This document shows, in pieces, positions 1 through 7,254 of a stretch of 11,904 nucleotides of DNA; position 1 is the first letter of the stretch, and each line of letters opens with the position of its first letter. Made by a program: the position numbers and the translations under genes. Below the pieces are notes generated by a model. It made no database searches. It had not been told where the DNA came from and saw only the letters and a list, made by a program, of their open reading frames with translations. This DNA comes from Gemmatimonadaceae bacterium (GTDB lineage Bacteria > Latescibacterota > UBA2968 > UBA8231): NCBI GenBank assembly GCA_002726335.1, contig PBSR01000161.1, positions 1 through 11,904 on the forward strand, given 5' to 3'.

Positions 1-854
1 AGGTGCGCCACCGCCACCGCAGGAGGAATGAGGAACAGCGGATTCAGCGCCCCTAGACCTATTTGCAAGATCATCCAGTTTGCCGCCAGGCGGGCGTTTG
101 TCCGCAACGCCGGGACCTTATGGTGTCGCCAGCGCCAGCCCAGCATGAGCGCCAGCGCCGCCGTCAAAATAGTCAGAAGCCGGTGCACGTAGATGATCCA
201 CACCTGCCACATACCTGCGAAATCGCCCGTCGGGATCAGCTGGTTGTTGCACAGCGGCCAGCCGCTGCAGCCCATCGCCGCTCCGCCGCCGCCCGCAAAC
301 GCCCCCACCAGGAGCAGCGCTCCCAGGCTCGCGAGGGTCGCGACCAGCAAACGCTTCTCTCCGGCGGTGATGGCGAGCGGATCGGCGGCGAAGGACCGGA
401 TCCTACTCCGGGCCGCTAGCCCGATAACGATGATCATCGCCAAGAAGGTTAGCGCTAGCGCCAGGTGACCCATGATCAGAAACGGCTGCAACTCGACCAA
501 CACCACCGCCGCTCCCAGCAGCACCTGACCTACGATCAGGAACCCGGAGATGATCGCCGCCCGCAGGATGAAACTCGACTCCCGCCGGTACCGGATCGCC
601 AGCAACCCCACGGCTAGCGCCAGCAGCGACACGATCAGTCCCACAACCCGGTGAGAAAACTCAATCAGGGTCCCCTCTTTGTCCAGCGGAGGGCCGACCT
701 GTCCGTGGCACAGCGGCCAATCCGGGCACGCCAGGCCCGCGTCGCTCTGTCGCACGTAGCCCCCCAGGGTGATGAGAATCAGCGTGACCACGATCGTTGC
801 CAATGCCGTCAGATAGACGCGTTTCATCGGCTCGTTAGGTCCGGTCAGTTGCAT
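1..854 (-). CDS. ctaA: Haem A synthase CtaA/COX15, C-terminus cut by the window edge
   Basis: Integral membrane enzyme that oxidises the C8 methyl of haem O to a formyl group, giving haem A for aa3-type cytochrome oxidases. Seen here: 284 complete codons with about seven hydrophobic segments. The protein shows the pseudo-twofold CtaA layout: a first half with VRQSDAGLACPDWPLC (Cys43, Cys49), EFSHR (His68) and His130, and a second half with SGWPLC (Cys196, Cys202), YVHRLLT (His224) and AVAH (His284) at the very edge. These match the four haem-ligand histidines and two extracytoplasmic cysteine pairs of the family. The start ATG at 854 has a GAGGT ribosome site (860-864) 5 bases away; an inner ATG at 827 has a poorer one. 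Full-length members have roughly 300-330 residues, so only the end is missing. The cytochrome oxidase genes it serves are not in view. It lies downstream of an Rrf2 regulator on the same strand, 201 bases away. Confidence 0.93.
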   Translation of the reverse strand, partial: MQLTGPNEPMKRVYLTALATIVVTLILITLGGYVRQSDAGLACPDWPLCHGQVGPPLDKEGTLIEFSHRVVGLIVSLLALAVGLLAIRYRRESSFILRAAIISGFLIVGQVLLGAAVVLVELQPFLIMGHLALALTFLAMIIVIGLAARSRIRSFAADPLAITAGEKRLLVATLASLGALLLVGAFAGGGGAAMGCSGWPLCNNQLIPTGDFAGMWQVWIIYVHRLLTILTAALALMLGWRWRHHKVPALRTNARLAANWMILQIGLGALNPLFLIPPAVAVAH

Positions 855-859
855 TAGGT

Positions 860-864
860 ACCTC
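860..864 (-). promoter_or_regulatory. Ribosome binding site of ctaA, inside an AGGTACCT palindrome
   Basis: GAGGT on the minus strand, 5 bases before the ATG at 854. It decides for the longer ctaA start over the ATG at 827. Four of its five bases belong to the 8-base palindrome AGGTACCT (856-863), so anything bound there, or RNA pairing there, would cover the ribosome site. Confidence 0.6.
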
Positions 865-903
865 GCGCTTGTCATCGATTTGGGCGGGCCCACGGAGCTG
901 CCA

Positions 904-919
904 GGAAGCCCAAGCTTCC
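904..919. repeat. Short hairpin in the rrf2-ctaA gap
   Basis: GGAAGC (904-909) and GCTTCC (914-919) form a 6-base stem with a 4-base loop in the 201-base gap upstream of ctaA. No T-run follows on either strand, so it does not look like an intrinsic terminator. It would sit in the ctaA leader if transcription reads through from the regulator gene. Function unknown. Confidence 0.3.
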
Positions 920-964
920 CCTGAGTTGGCCCGGTTTGACGCCGATTACCTAGCGCCGAGCGGA

Positions 965-977
965 CAAGGATACCTTG
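965..977. promoter_or_regulatory. Palindrome CAAGG-N3-CCTTG upstream of ctaA, possible operator
   Basis: A perfect 5+5 base dyad with a 3-base centre lies 111 bases before the ctaA start. Rrf2 proteins bind dyad sites as dimers and an Rrf2 gene is adjacent, so this is a candidate site. It does not have the same spacing as the dyad upstream of the regulator itself (1526-1538). I found no convincing -35/-10 pair around it. Weak evidence. Confidence 0.25.
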
Positions 978-1055
978 ACTCCGGTCGAGCTTCTACGGCA
1001 AACGTCCGGTTGCCGGCGGGTCGGTTCCAGACATCAAGCGGCGGCCTCGATAGTG

Positions 1056-1496
1056 CTAGATCTGGTAAGCCGCTTCCCCGCCGCCGTAGCCGCTGCAAAG
1101 GTCCGCCAGCGATGTGTTGACCAACCGCTCGGTCGCGGCGGATTCGGCCGGGCCGATGCCATCACATTTGTCCAGTCGTTGCGGGAGCGTGCAGGTCGCC
1201 CGTTCCACTCCATAGATGCAGCGGTCCGACGGCTGTTTCGCGCCCAGGATTTGCAGCACCCGGTTCATCGTCAGCGAAGCCGGCGCCTGGGTCAGCCGAT
1301 AGCCTCCGCTTGCGCCCCGACGGCCGGTAACCGCCCCCGCCTGCACCAGTGCCGCGAGAATCTGCCCCAGAAACTTTGGCGGGACATCTTTGCGCTCGGC
1401 GATGTCCTGCGCACGTACAAACGATTCGGTGGCGTGCTGCCCTAGGTCCACCAACGCAAGCACGCCATAGCGAGCGCGGGCACTGATTCGTAACAA
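1056..1496 (-). CDS. Rrf2-family transcriptional regulator, probable Fe-S or redox sensor
   Basis: A 146-residue winged-helix regulator. The N-terminal LRISARARYGVLALVDL is the characteristic Rrf2 opening. The recognition region (DIAERKDVPPKFLGQIL) and the wing (GRRGASGGYRLT) follow in the usual order. The sensing region has three cysteines, Cys93, Cys102 and Cys111, in C-x8-C-x8-C spacing. IscR and NsrR use three cysteines there to hold a cluster, so iron-sulphur or redox/NO sensing is likely, but the spacing is longer than in IscR. I chose the TTG at 1496 because it puts the start exactly where relatives begin (M-L-R-I-S), with a G-rich tract at 1506-1511 nine bases upstream; an in-frame ATG at 1523 would add nine residues and lacks a clear ribosome site. 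It is encoded upstream of ctaA on the same strand, which suggests it may control haem A synthesis. Not closely enough matched to name a subgroup. Confidence 0.85.
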   Translation of the reverse strand: MLRISARARYGVLALVDLGQHATESFVRAQDIAERKDVPPKFLGQILAALVQAGAVTGRRGASGGYRLTQAPASLTMNRVLQILGAKQPSDRCIYGVERATCTLPQRLDKCDGIGPAESAATERLVNTSLADLCSGYGGGEAAYQI

Positions 1497-1525
1497 ATGC
1501 TCAATCCCCCCGGTGCAATTCATAA

Positions 1526-1538
1526 CTAAGTCACTTAG
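1526..1538. promoter_or_regulatory. 13-base palindrome CTAAGT-C-ACTTAG upstream of the Rrf2 gene, candidate autoregulatory operator
   Basis: A perfect 6+1+6 dyad, about 30 bases ahead of the preferred TTG start and just upstream of the alternative ATG. It is AT-richer than its surroundings and lies in the short gap between the broken dehydrogenase gene and the regulator. Rrf2 proteins commonly repress their own genes through such dyads. No clear promoter hexamers can be assigned, so the operator role is inference from position and symmetry. Confidence 0.4.
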
Positions 1539-1552
1539 GAATCGAGCATATC

Positions 1553-1560
1553 AGGTACCT
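1553..1560. repeat. Second AGGTACCT palindrome
   Basis: The same 8-base palindrome occurs at 856-863, just before ctaA, and here, upstream of the regulator. I see no third copy in the window. It could be a shared small site or chance; 8 bases alone prove little. Confidence 0.2.
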
Positions 1561-1593
1561 AAACCGCCCTCCAAAACCATCGTCGGGGGGCAC

Positions 1594-2553
1594 CTATTTG
1601 CCCGGGACCACGATCCCCTTCAAGAAACCTTCGCGGTGCGAGATCAGCGCCTCGAAACCGTCCGCGATCCGATCCAGCGGAAATTGCTCCGTCACGACCA
1701 GGTCCATCGGAACGGCCCCGCGCGCCAGCGCCGCCAGCGCCGCCAGCGCCCGCGCATAGTCGGCCATCACATCTGGCGAATAGTGCGGGCGCGCTTGATA
1801 CGCCACCAGGCCTTTGAACGCGAACTGTCGCAAGTAATACGCATCGTGCGTTTGGTGAAGACCGGCCGTCACCAACGTCACCTGGCCCATCCGAATCAAC
1901 TCGGCTTAAAGTTCCAGCCCTCCCGGTTTCCCCGTCAGTTCCACCACCACATCCGCTCCGCCGGGCGCGATCGCGGCCACCGCCACCACCGGGTCCTGGC
2001 CGTCGGCGCCAACCGCGTGGGTGGCGCCGATTTGCAGCGCCAAGTCCAGCCGCCTGCCGATCCGATCCACCGCGATCAACGATCCCAGCCCCACCTGCTT
2101 CAGCGCCGCGATCGTCAGCAGCCCCATCTGGCCGCAGCCCACCACCGCCACGTGATCGCCAAACTTCGGCGCCGCCGCGCGGGCGATATTGCTGATGCAC
2201 ATCAGCGGCTCCCCGATGGCGTGCAGCAGATCCACCCCGTCCGGCACCGCCAGCAGGCCCTCCATCGGAGCCACCGAGTGGGTCGCGAACCCCGCCGAGA
2301 TCGCCCCCGTCACCCGATCGCCCTCCTCGAACTCGCTCACCCCACCGCCCACTTCCACCACCACCCCGCTTGGTTCATGCCCCAGGAACACCGGCGGATC
2401 GCTCATCTCTTCCCCCGTATAGCGGGGTATTTCCGAGCTGCAGATGCCGCAGGCGGCGATCTCGATTAGCACCTCCCCCGGGCCCGGCGACAGATCGGTC
2501 TCGATCAACTCAAACTTGCGGGGCTCAACCAGGCCTGCCTGGACTGCTCGCAT
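1594..2553 (-). pseudogene. Zinc-type medium-chain dehydrogenase/reductase with one in-frame TAA
   Basis: A dehydrogenase of the alcohol/sorbitol/threonine dehydrogenase superfamily, interrupted at codon 216 of 319 by TAA (1906-1908). The frame stays open on both sides and the family pattern continues across the stop (GGLEL, stop, AELIRMGQVTL), so this is one nonsense change, not a frameshift. N-terminal GroES-like part: Cys38 (CGICSSE) and His59-Glu60 (GHEP) are the usual catalytic-zinc residues. The four-cysteine structural-zinc loop is absent. Rossmann part: GCGQMG (139-144) and Asp163 (IAVDR), which suggests NAD use. The ATG at 2553 has AGGTG (2561-2565) seven bases upstream; the GTG at 2559 is too close to that site. 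The TAA may be a true inactivation or a sequence error. Shorter products, 215 residues or a restart at the ATG at 1899, would lack one half of the fold. Substrate unknown. Confidence 0.8.
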
Positions 2554-2589
2554 ACTCACCCACCTATTTCAATGCCGGGACGACGCCCG

Positions 2590-2618
2590 ATGCTAGGCAC
2601 CCGGACCCTTCCCGGCAA
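2590..2618 (-). promoter_or_regulatory. Possible sigma-70-type promoter of the dehydrogenase gene
   Basis: On the minus strand TTGCCG (2613-2618) and TAGCAT (2590-2595) are separated by exactly 17 bases, each matching 4 of 6 consensus positions. Transcription would start about 30 bases before the ATG at 2553. It lies in the divergent gap shared with the radical SAM gene. No equally good pair was found for the opposite direction. Confidence 0.35.
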
Positions 2619-2699
2619 TTCGTAGGGCGGCTCCCGGGTCGGCCGTTGCTATTCTTGGGAGCCTCTTCGACATTGGCTTCTCCGGATACATTTCAACCC

Positions 2700-4508
2700 A
2701 TGGCCCAGAATCAACCCATCAACGTAGACGCCCTCCTGGCGCGCGTGAACAGTCCCGCCCACTATGCCGGCGGCGAGTGGAATAGCTGCAACAAGGATTG
2801 GGATGCCGTCGCCGTCCGTCTCTGCCTGGCATTTCCGGACACCTATGAGATCGGCATGTCCAACCTCGGCATTCAAATCCTGTGCGAAATCGTCAACGAA
2901 ATGCCCGACGCCCTTTGCGACCGCGCCTTCACCCCCTGGCCGGACATGGCCAAAGTCCTGCGCGAGACCGGGAATCACCTCTTCGGACTCGAAAGCCGGC
3001 GCCCGCTGCGCGACTTCGACGCCGTCGGCTTTTCGATCCCCTACGAACTCGGCGCCAGCAACATCCTCGAGATGCTCGATCTCGGCGGCATTCCCGTGCT
3101 CGCCGCCGAGCGTGGTGCCGACGACCCGATCGTGATCGGCGGCGGGGCGTCGCTGGTTAACCCGGAGCCACTCGCCGACTTCTACGACCTCATCGTGATT
3201 GGCGAAGGCGAAGAGATCCTGCCCGCGTTGCTGGCCGAACTCCGCGATTTGCGGTCAGCATCCCCCGACTGGCGACCCGCGTTCCTCAAGTCCGCCGCCC
3301 CCCGCGAAGGCGTGTACGTGCCGGCCTTCTACCAGCCGGCCTACCGCCCGGACTACTCCTACGCCGGGATTGCATCACGCGACCCCGCCGCCCCCCCGGA
3401 GATCCGCCGACTGCATGTCGACATCGACCACCACGTCCGCCCACTCAACCCCCTTGTCGCCTCCACCGAGACCGTCTTCGATCGTGCCTCGGTCGAAATC
3501 CACCGTGGCTGTGCCCGCGGGTGTCGCTTCTGCCAGGCCGGTTTCGTCGACCGTCCCGTCCGCACCCGCAGTCCCGAGAACGTGCGCCGCCTGGCCGATT
3601 CGGCGCTTGCGGCCACCGGCCACCGCGACCTGACCCTGCTGTCCTTGAGCGCCGCCGACTACCGCGACGTTGATGACCTCATCGGCGCGGTCCGGCGCGA
3701 CGCCGACAACCCGCACCTCAGGGTGAACATCCCCTCTACCCGGGTCGACGCCTTCAACGTCAAGCTCGCCGAGGCTCTGTGCGAGTCGCGTCGCGGCAGC
3801 CTCACCTTCGCCCCCGAGGCCGCCACCGAACGCCTGCGCGAAGTGATCCACAAAGGCATTTCCGAAGAGGACTTGCTGCGTACCGCGGAACTGGCTTTTT
3901 CCAGCGGCTGGCAGGCCCTCAAGCTGTATTTTATGATCGGCCTGCCCACCGAAGAGATGGCTGATGTCGAGGGCATTGTCCACCTGGCCAACAAAGTCCT
4001 CCAGGTCGGCCGGCGGCATCGCGGTGGCCGCGCCCGTCTGCGAGTCGGCGTCTCGACCTTCGTCCCCAAGCCCCACACCCCGTTCCAGTGGTTCCCCCAG
4101 GCCGGCATTGACGAGATCATCGCCAAGCAGGATGTCCTCAAGCGCGGGCTGCGCGACCGGGCCATCAAGCTCAACTGGAACGATCCCGAGCACAGTAGCA
4201 TTGAGGCGTTGCTGTCACTGGGCGATCGGCGCGTCGGGCGAGCGGTCAAACGCGCCTGGGAATTGGGCGCTAAACTTGACTCTTGGGACGAATGGCATGA
4301 GCCGGAAATCTGGAAACAGGCCTGTCGCGAGACCGGCGTTGACCTCGACTGGTTCATCCATCGCCTGCGCCCCGAAGACGAAGTCTTGCCCTGGGATCAC
4401 GTCCGTATCCACACCAAACCCTGGGTTCTGCGCTGGGAGTACGATCGCGCCCTCGCCGACGCTCGCGGAGACCAGCAGGCCATCCCGACCGCCGCCTACA
4501 CGGACTAG
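2700..4508 (+). CDS. B12-binding-domain radical SAM protein, TIGR03960-like
   Basis: A 602-residue radical SAM protein of unknown reaction. The opening (ALLARVNSPAHYAGGEWNS, then FPDTYEIGMSNLGIQIL) is typical of TIGR03960-type proteins. Residues of roughly 40-230 form a cobalamin-binding-like Rossmann region (VGFSIPYELGASNILEML, VIGGGAS, VIGEGEE) without an obvious DxHxxG cobalt-ligand motif. The radical SAM domain has HRGCARGCRFC with Cys271, Cys275 and Cys278 (C-x3-C-x2-C) to hold the [4Fe-4S] cluster and cleave SAM, followed by FAPEAATERLRE and YFMIGLPTEE. The ATG at 2700 has no strong ribosome site; an in-frame TTG at 2673 with GGGAG about 11 bases upstream is an alternative. The open frame back to 2370 is an antisense artefact over the dehydrogenase. 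Such proteins are often fused to, or next to, a DUF2344 protein; none is seen here. Instead mnmE follows after 30 bases, probably in one transcript. Confidence 0.88.
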   Translation: MAQNQPINVDALLARVNSPAHYAGGEWNSCNKDWDAVAVRLCLAFPDTYEIGMSNLGIQILCEIVNEMPDALCDRAFTPWPDMAKVLRETGNHLFGLESRRPLRDFDAVGFSIPYELGASNILEMLDLGGIPVLAAERGADDPIVIGGGASLVNPEPLADFYDLIVIGEGEEILPALLAELRDLRSASPDWRPAFLKSAAPREGVYVPAFYQPAYRPDYSYAGIASRDPAAPPEIRRLHVDIDHHVRPLNPLVASTETVFDRASVEIHRGCARGCRFCQAGFVDRPVRTRSPENVRRLADSALAATGHRDLTLLSLSAADYRDVDDLIGAVRRDADNPHLRVNIPSTRVDAFNVKLAEALCESRRGSLTFAPEAATERLREVIHKGISEEDLLRTAELAFSSGWQALKLYFMIGLPTEEMADVEGIVHLANKVLQVGRRHRGGRARLRVGVSTFVPKPHTPFQWFPQAGIDEIIAKQDVLKRGLRDRAIKLNWNDPEHSSIEALLSLGDRRVGRAVKRAWELGAKLDSWDEWHEPEIWKQACRETGVDLDWFIHRLRPEDEVLPWDHVRIHTKPWVLRWEYDRALADARGDQQAIPTAAYTD

Positions 4509-4526
4509 CTGACGGCGTCGCGGCTC

Positions 4527-4533
4527 AGGATGG
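4527..4533 (+). promoter_or_regulatory. Ribosome binding site deciding the mnmE start
   Basis: AGGATGG lies 5 bases before the ATG at 4539. The earlier in-frame ATG at 4530 falls inside this element and has only AGG directly against it, so the second ATG is the better start. Confidence 0.5.
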
Positions 4534-4538
4534 CGACT

Positions 4539-5921
4539 ATGACTGCCCCCGACACGATCGCCGCCATTGCCACCGCCCTGGGGCCAGCCGGCATCGGGGT
4601 CATCAGAGTTTCCGGACCCGCCGCCCTGGCCGTCGCCGGCCAGATCGTCAGCAGCGGCTCAGAGATAGAGCTTCGCGATCGCGTCACCACCCTGGTATCG
4701 CTGCGCGATCCTTACGACGGCTCGCTCTTCGACCAGGCCCTGGTCACCTACATGGCCGCGCCGCGCTCCTATACCACCGAGGACGTGGTGGAGATCAGCT
4801 GCCACGGCGGCATCGCCGCCGTCCGCGCCACCCTCGACGCCGTCTTGGCCGCCGGGGCGCGGCTCGCTGAGCCCGGCGAGTTCACCCTGCGTGCATTCCT
4901 GAACGGGCGCATCGATCTGGTGCAGGCGGAGGCCGTCGCCGACATGGTCGCCGCTCCGACCGATCTGTCGCTCAAGGCCGCCCGCGAGCAGCTCGGGGGC
5001 CGGCTCTCCGGTGAAGTTGCCGCCGCCCGGGCGCAGTGCCTCGGGCTCCTGGCCCGGCTCGAGGCCGAAATCGATTTCTCCGAGGACGATGTCCCGCCGG
5101 TCGACCGGCGACAGGCCGCCGACGACCTGTCCGCCATCCGCCTGCTGCTCGACCGCATCCTCGACCAGGTCGAGTGCGGCCGCCTCCTGCGCACCGGGGT
5201 CCGCTTGGCTATCGTCGGCAGTCCCAACGTCGGCAAATCCAGCCTGCTCAACGCCCTGCTGCGCTCCGACCGCGCCATCGTCACCGACATCCCCGGCACC
5301 ACCCGCGACACGCTGGAAGAGCAATTCGATCTAGAGGGCGTCCCGGTCGCCGTGGTCGATACTGCCGGGATTCGCGGGACTGTCGATTCCGTCGAATCCG
5401 AGGGCATCGCCCGGAGCCGGCGGGCCCTGGCCGAGGCCGATGTCGCACTACTTGTTTTCGACGCGGGGCGCGAGCTCGATGATGCCGATAACGCCGTCGT
5501 CGGCATCGTGCGGGAGTACGGGCTGCCGGTCCTGACTGTGCTGAACAAATCGGACCTCCCGGAGCAGACCGGCCACCGCGATCTCGCCGCTCTCGGCATC
5601 GGTGGGACGGCCGTTCCAACCTGCGCCCTCAACGATGCCGGCGTCGCCCCCCTCCGCTCCGCCTTGCTGGAACTCATCGGCGCCGGCGGCATTCGGGCCA
5701 ACGAGTTGCCCTTGGTCACCAACGAGCGCCACCAGGAGGCCCTGCGCGCCGCCCGCACCCACCTAGAGGGCTCGGCCACCGCCGTCGCGGACGGCCTCCC
5801 GGCCGACTTCATCGCCATCGGTCTCCACGGCGCCGTCCGGGTCCTCGGCGAAGTGACCGGCGAAGACGCCACCGCCGATCTCCTAGCCAACATCTTCGAA
5901 CGGTTCTGCATTGGCAAATAA
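4539..5921 (+). CDS. mnmE: tRNA uridine-5-carboxymethylaminomethyl(34) synthesis GTPase MnmE
   Basis: A 460-residue GTPase that works with MnmG to modify the wobble uridine (U34) of certain tRNAs, using methylene-tetrahydrofolate and GTP hydrolysis. The N-terminal tetrahydrofolate-binding domain starts DTIAAIATALGPAGIGVIRV. The helical domain includes GEFTLRAFLNGRIDLVQAEA. The inserted G domain shows the P-loop GSPNVGKS (227-234), the switch I stretch TDIPGTTRD, DTAG (274-277) and NKSD (336-339). The protein ends in the conserved CIGK, with Cys457. All key elements are present and the length is normal. ATG 4530 would add three residues. The TAA after CIGK shows that TAA is read as stop in this genome. 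The gene sits between a radical SAM gene and an overlapping HEPN-like gene; mnmG is not in view. Confidence 0.96.
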   Translation: MTAPDTIAAIATALGPAGIGVIRVSGPAALAVAGQIVSSGSEIELRDRVTTLVSLRDPYDGSLFDQALVTYMAAPRSYTTEDVVEISCHGGIAAVRATLDAVLAAGARLAEPGEFTLRAFLNGRIDLVQAEAVADMVAAPTDLSLKAAREQLGGRLSGEVAAARAQCLGLLARLEAEIDFSEDDVPPVDRRQAADDLSAIRLLLDRILDQVECGRLLRTGVRLAIVGSPNVGKSSLLNALLRSDRAIVTDIPGTTRDTLEEQFDLEGVPVAVVDTAGIRGTVDSVESEGIARSRRALAEADVALLVFDAGRELDDADNAVVGIVREYGLPVLTVLNKSDLPEQTGHRDLAALGIGGTAVPTCALNDAGVAPLRSALLELIGAGGIRANELPLVTNERHQEALRAARTHLEGSATAVADGLPADFIAIGLHGAVRVLGEVTGEDATADLLANIFERFCIGK

Positions 5922-7254
5922 CCCGTCCGTCCGCCGCCTCACCGGGCTGTTTCCCTACCTCGCGATCCCCGCGCCGCGCACCCTGCTCGGATTCGAATTG
6001 CGTCCCGCCACCCCCGCCGGCGAGTCCGGCAAGCCCGCCCGCGTTGCATCCATCCTCAGCATGTTCTTCGACGGCGACGGCGAACCCATCCACCGGGCCA
6101 CCTACTTCGAGGCCGAGGTTGATGCCGGCGCCGAAGACGTCTTCGTCGATGAGATGGATCGGCTCATCGCCGCCCTCGGCTTCCTGCTCTTCGATCCCGA
6201 TCACCCGGCCACCTCGCTCGATGGCAATTTCCTCCGCCTCTGGATGTTCGAGCCGGGCGAAGAAGGCTTCACTGCCACCACCAACATGAAGGAATACGCC
6301 GACGCGGAGCCCGGCCGGCAGCGCTTCTATCCCGGCGTCCCCGACCTGGTGTCGCACTATGAGCGCATCCACCATGAGGACCTCGCCTACCGGCTACTCC
6401 ACGACCGCCACTGGCCCGGGGCCGATCGCCGCCAGGTGCTCGATCGCCTCCTCCTGTCGATGTTCTGGTACGGGCGCAGCTTCGGGGTCGAGCCGCACCA
6501 CGAGGAGCGCATGGCGATAGTCAACCTGGCCACTGCGTTCGAGGTTCTTTTTGAGGTCGGTGACGCTGCCGGTAAGCGTCGCCAAATCCTCGACAGCCTC
6601 GAAGAACTGTTCGGTGTCAGCGGCCTGCTGGCCGACTGGGTCCGCCAGTTCTACGACACCCGCTCCAACGTCGTCCACGAAGGCAGCGCCGTCGATCTAT
6701 TGTTCCAGCATCGGGGCGCCGGGCGGCCCCATCGCAACCTGGTCAGTTCCGGGCAGCGCCTGTACCGCGCCGCTGCCGAGTCTTACCTCTACCGCCACGC
6801 TCTCCAGCCTCCGAAGGAGCGGCCGCGCACCGCAAGCCATCACGAGGCCTTCCTGCTCGACATGGTCCCCAACGAAACCCGCCTCGAGTCAATGGCGAAG
6901 TCCCGTTCTGGACGCCACCGTCTGCGGCTCCTCGAACTCGCCGGCGACCTGCGTTTTGACGACGGGACTGGCCGGCTGCCGATCGCGATTCGCGCCGGGC
7001 GCAAGCTCCTCAATTCCAGCCGCAAACTGCTCGATGGCAACGGCCTCAAGTCGCACCGCCTGGAAATCGAGCGTCAGCGCGAGCCCGCCGGCCTCAAACG
7101 CGCTTACTCACGCCTTGGTGCTGAATTGCGCCGCTCCATCCGTATCCCCGTCCCCGGCGCCCCCGTCGACCTCGGGTCCGACTGGAAGACTGCCCGCTCG
7201 TTGCGCCACTTTGCCGCCTGGATAGTGCGCGCCGCCGACTACCTGGAGCCCTAA
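5911..7254 (+). CDS. Unrecognised protein with an Apea-like HEPN domain
   Basis: A 447-residue protein I cannot name. Residues of about 175-300 look like an Apea-type HEPN domain: a helical run with NLATAFEVLFE (205-215), then YDTRSNVVHEG, giving R251-x4-H256, the R-x4-6-H signature of HEPN ribonucleases. The first 170 residues, with acidic patches, match nothing I know. Residues 330-415 are rich in Arg and Lys, which could suit nucleic-acid binding. No membrane segment or signal peptide is seen. The start is TTG at 5911, inside the mnmE end, with an 11-base overlap and a weak ribosome site, which suggests translational coupling. HEPN domains of this kind occur in RNA-cleaving defence and toxin proteins, but many are uncharacterised, so RNase activity is inference. 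No partner antitoxin is visible. The 3' end overlaps the convergent gene by 147 bases. Confidence 0.7.
   Translation: MANNPSVRRLTGLFPYLAIPAPRTLLGFELRPATPAGESGKPARVASILSMFFDGDGEPIHRATYFEAEVDAGAEDVFVDEMDRLIAALGFLLFDPDHPATSLDGNFLRLWMFEPGEEGFTATTNMKEYADAEPGRQRFYPGVPDLVSHYERIHHEDLAYRLLHDRHWPGADRRQVLDRLLLSMFWYGRSFGVEPHHEERMAIVNLATAFEVLFEVGDAAGKRRQILDSLEELFGVSGLLADWVRQFYDTRSNVVHEGSAVDLLFQHRGAGRPHRNLVSSGQRLYRAAAESYLYRHALQPPKERPRTASHHEAFLLDMVPNETRLESMAKSRSGRHRLRLLELAGDLRFDDGTGRLPIAIRAGRKLLNSSRKLLDGNGLKSHRLEIERQREPAGLKRAYSRLGAELRRSIRIPVPGAPVDLGSDWKTARSLRHFAAWIVRAADYLEP

Noticed and set aside
904..919. Intrinsic terminator of the Rrf2 gene
   Set aside because: The stem is only 6 bases and no T-run follows it on either strand.
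1535..1549. A four-codon leader ORF (MLDS, stop) ahead of the Rrf2 gene, preceded by AGGT
   Set aside because: ORFs this short arise often by chance, and there is no regulatory codon run or attenuator-like structure.
1726..1756. Repeated CGCCAGCG-like units
   Set aside because: They encode the Ala-Leu-rich stretch ALAALAALARG in the dehydrogenase. Similar GCCAGCGC runs in 7440-8700 reflect Ala/Leu codons in membrane segments, not true repeats.
1594..1899. A separate 101-residue gene starting at the ATG at 1899
   Set aside because: It is simply the second half of the dehydrogenase Rossmann domain, has no ribosome site, and stays in the same frame as the part before the TAA.
1513..2469. A 318-codon plus-strand open frame
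   Set aside because: It is antisense to the dehydrogenase, rich in Arg, His, Gln and Pro, and shows no family motif: a shadow frame typical of GC-rich DNA.
2370..2699. An N-terminal extension of the radical SAM protein
   Set aside because: It runs antisense through the dehydrogenase start and its promoter, is Pro/Ser/Arg-rich, and relatives begin near residue 1 of the ATG at 2700.
3375..4193. A 272-codon minus-strand open frame inside the radical SAM gene
   Set aside because: Shadow of a clearly coding sequence: Gly/Ala/Asp-rich and without motif.
4769..5917. A 382-codon minus-strand open frame opposite mnmE
   Set aside because: Its composition is Ser/Arg/Ala-rich with no motif, and the opposite strand is a fully conserved MnmE.
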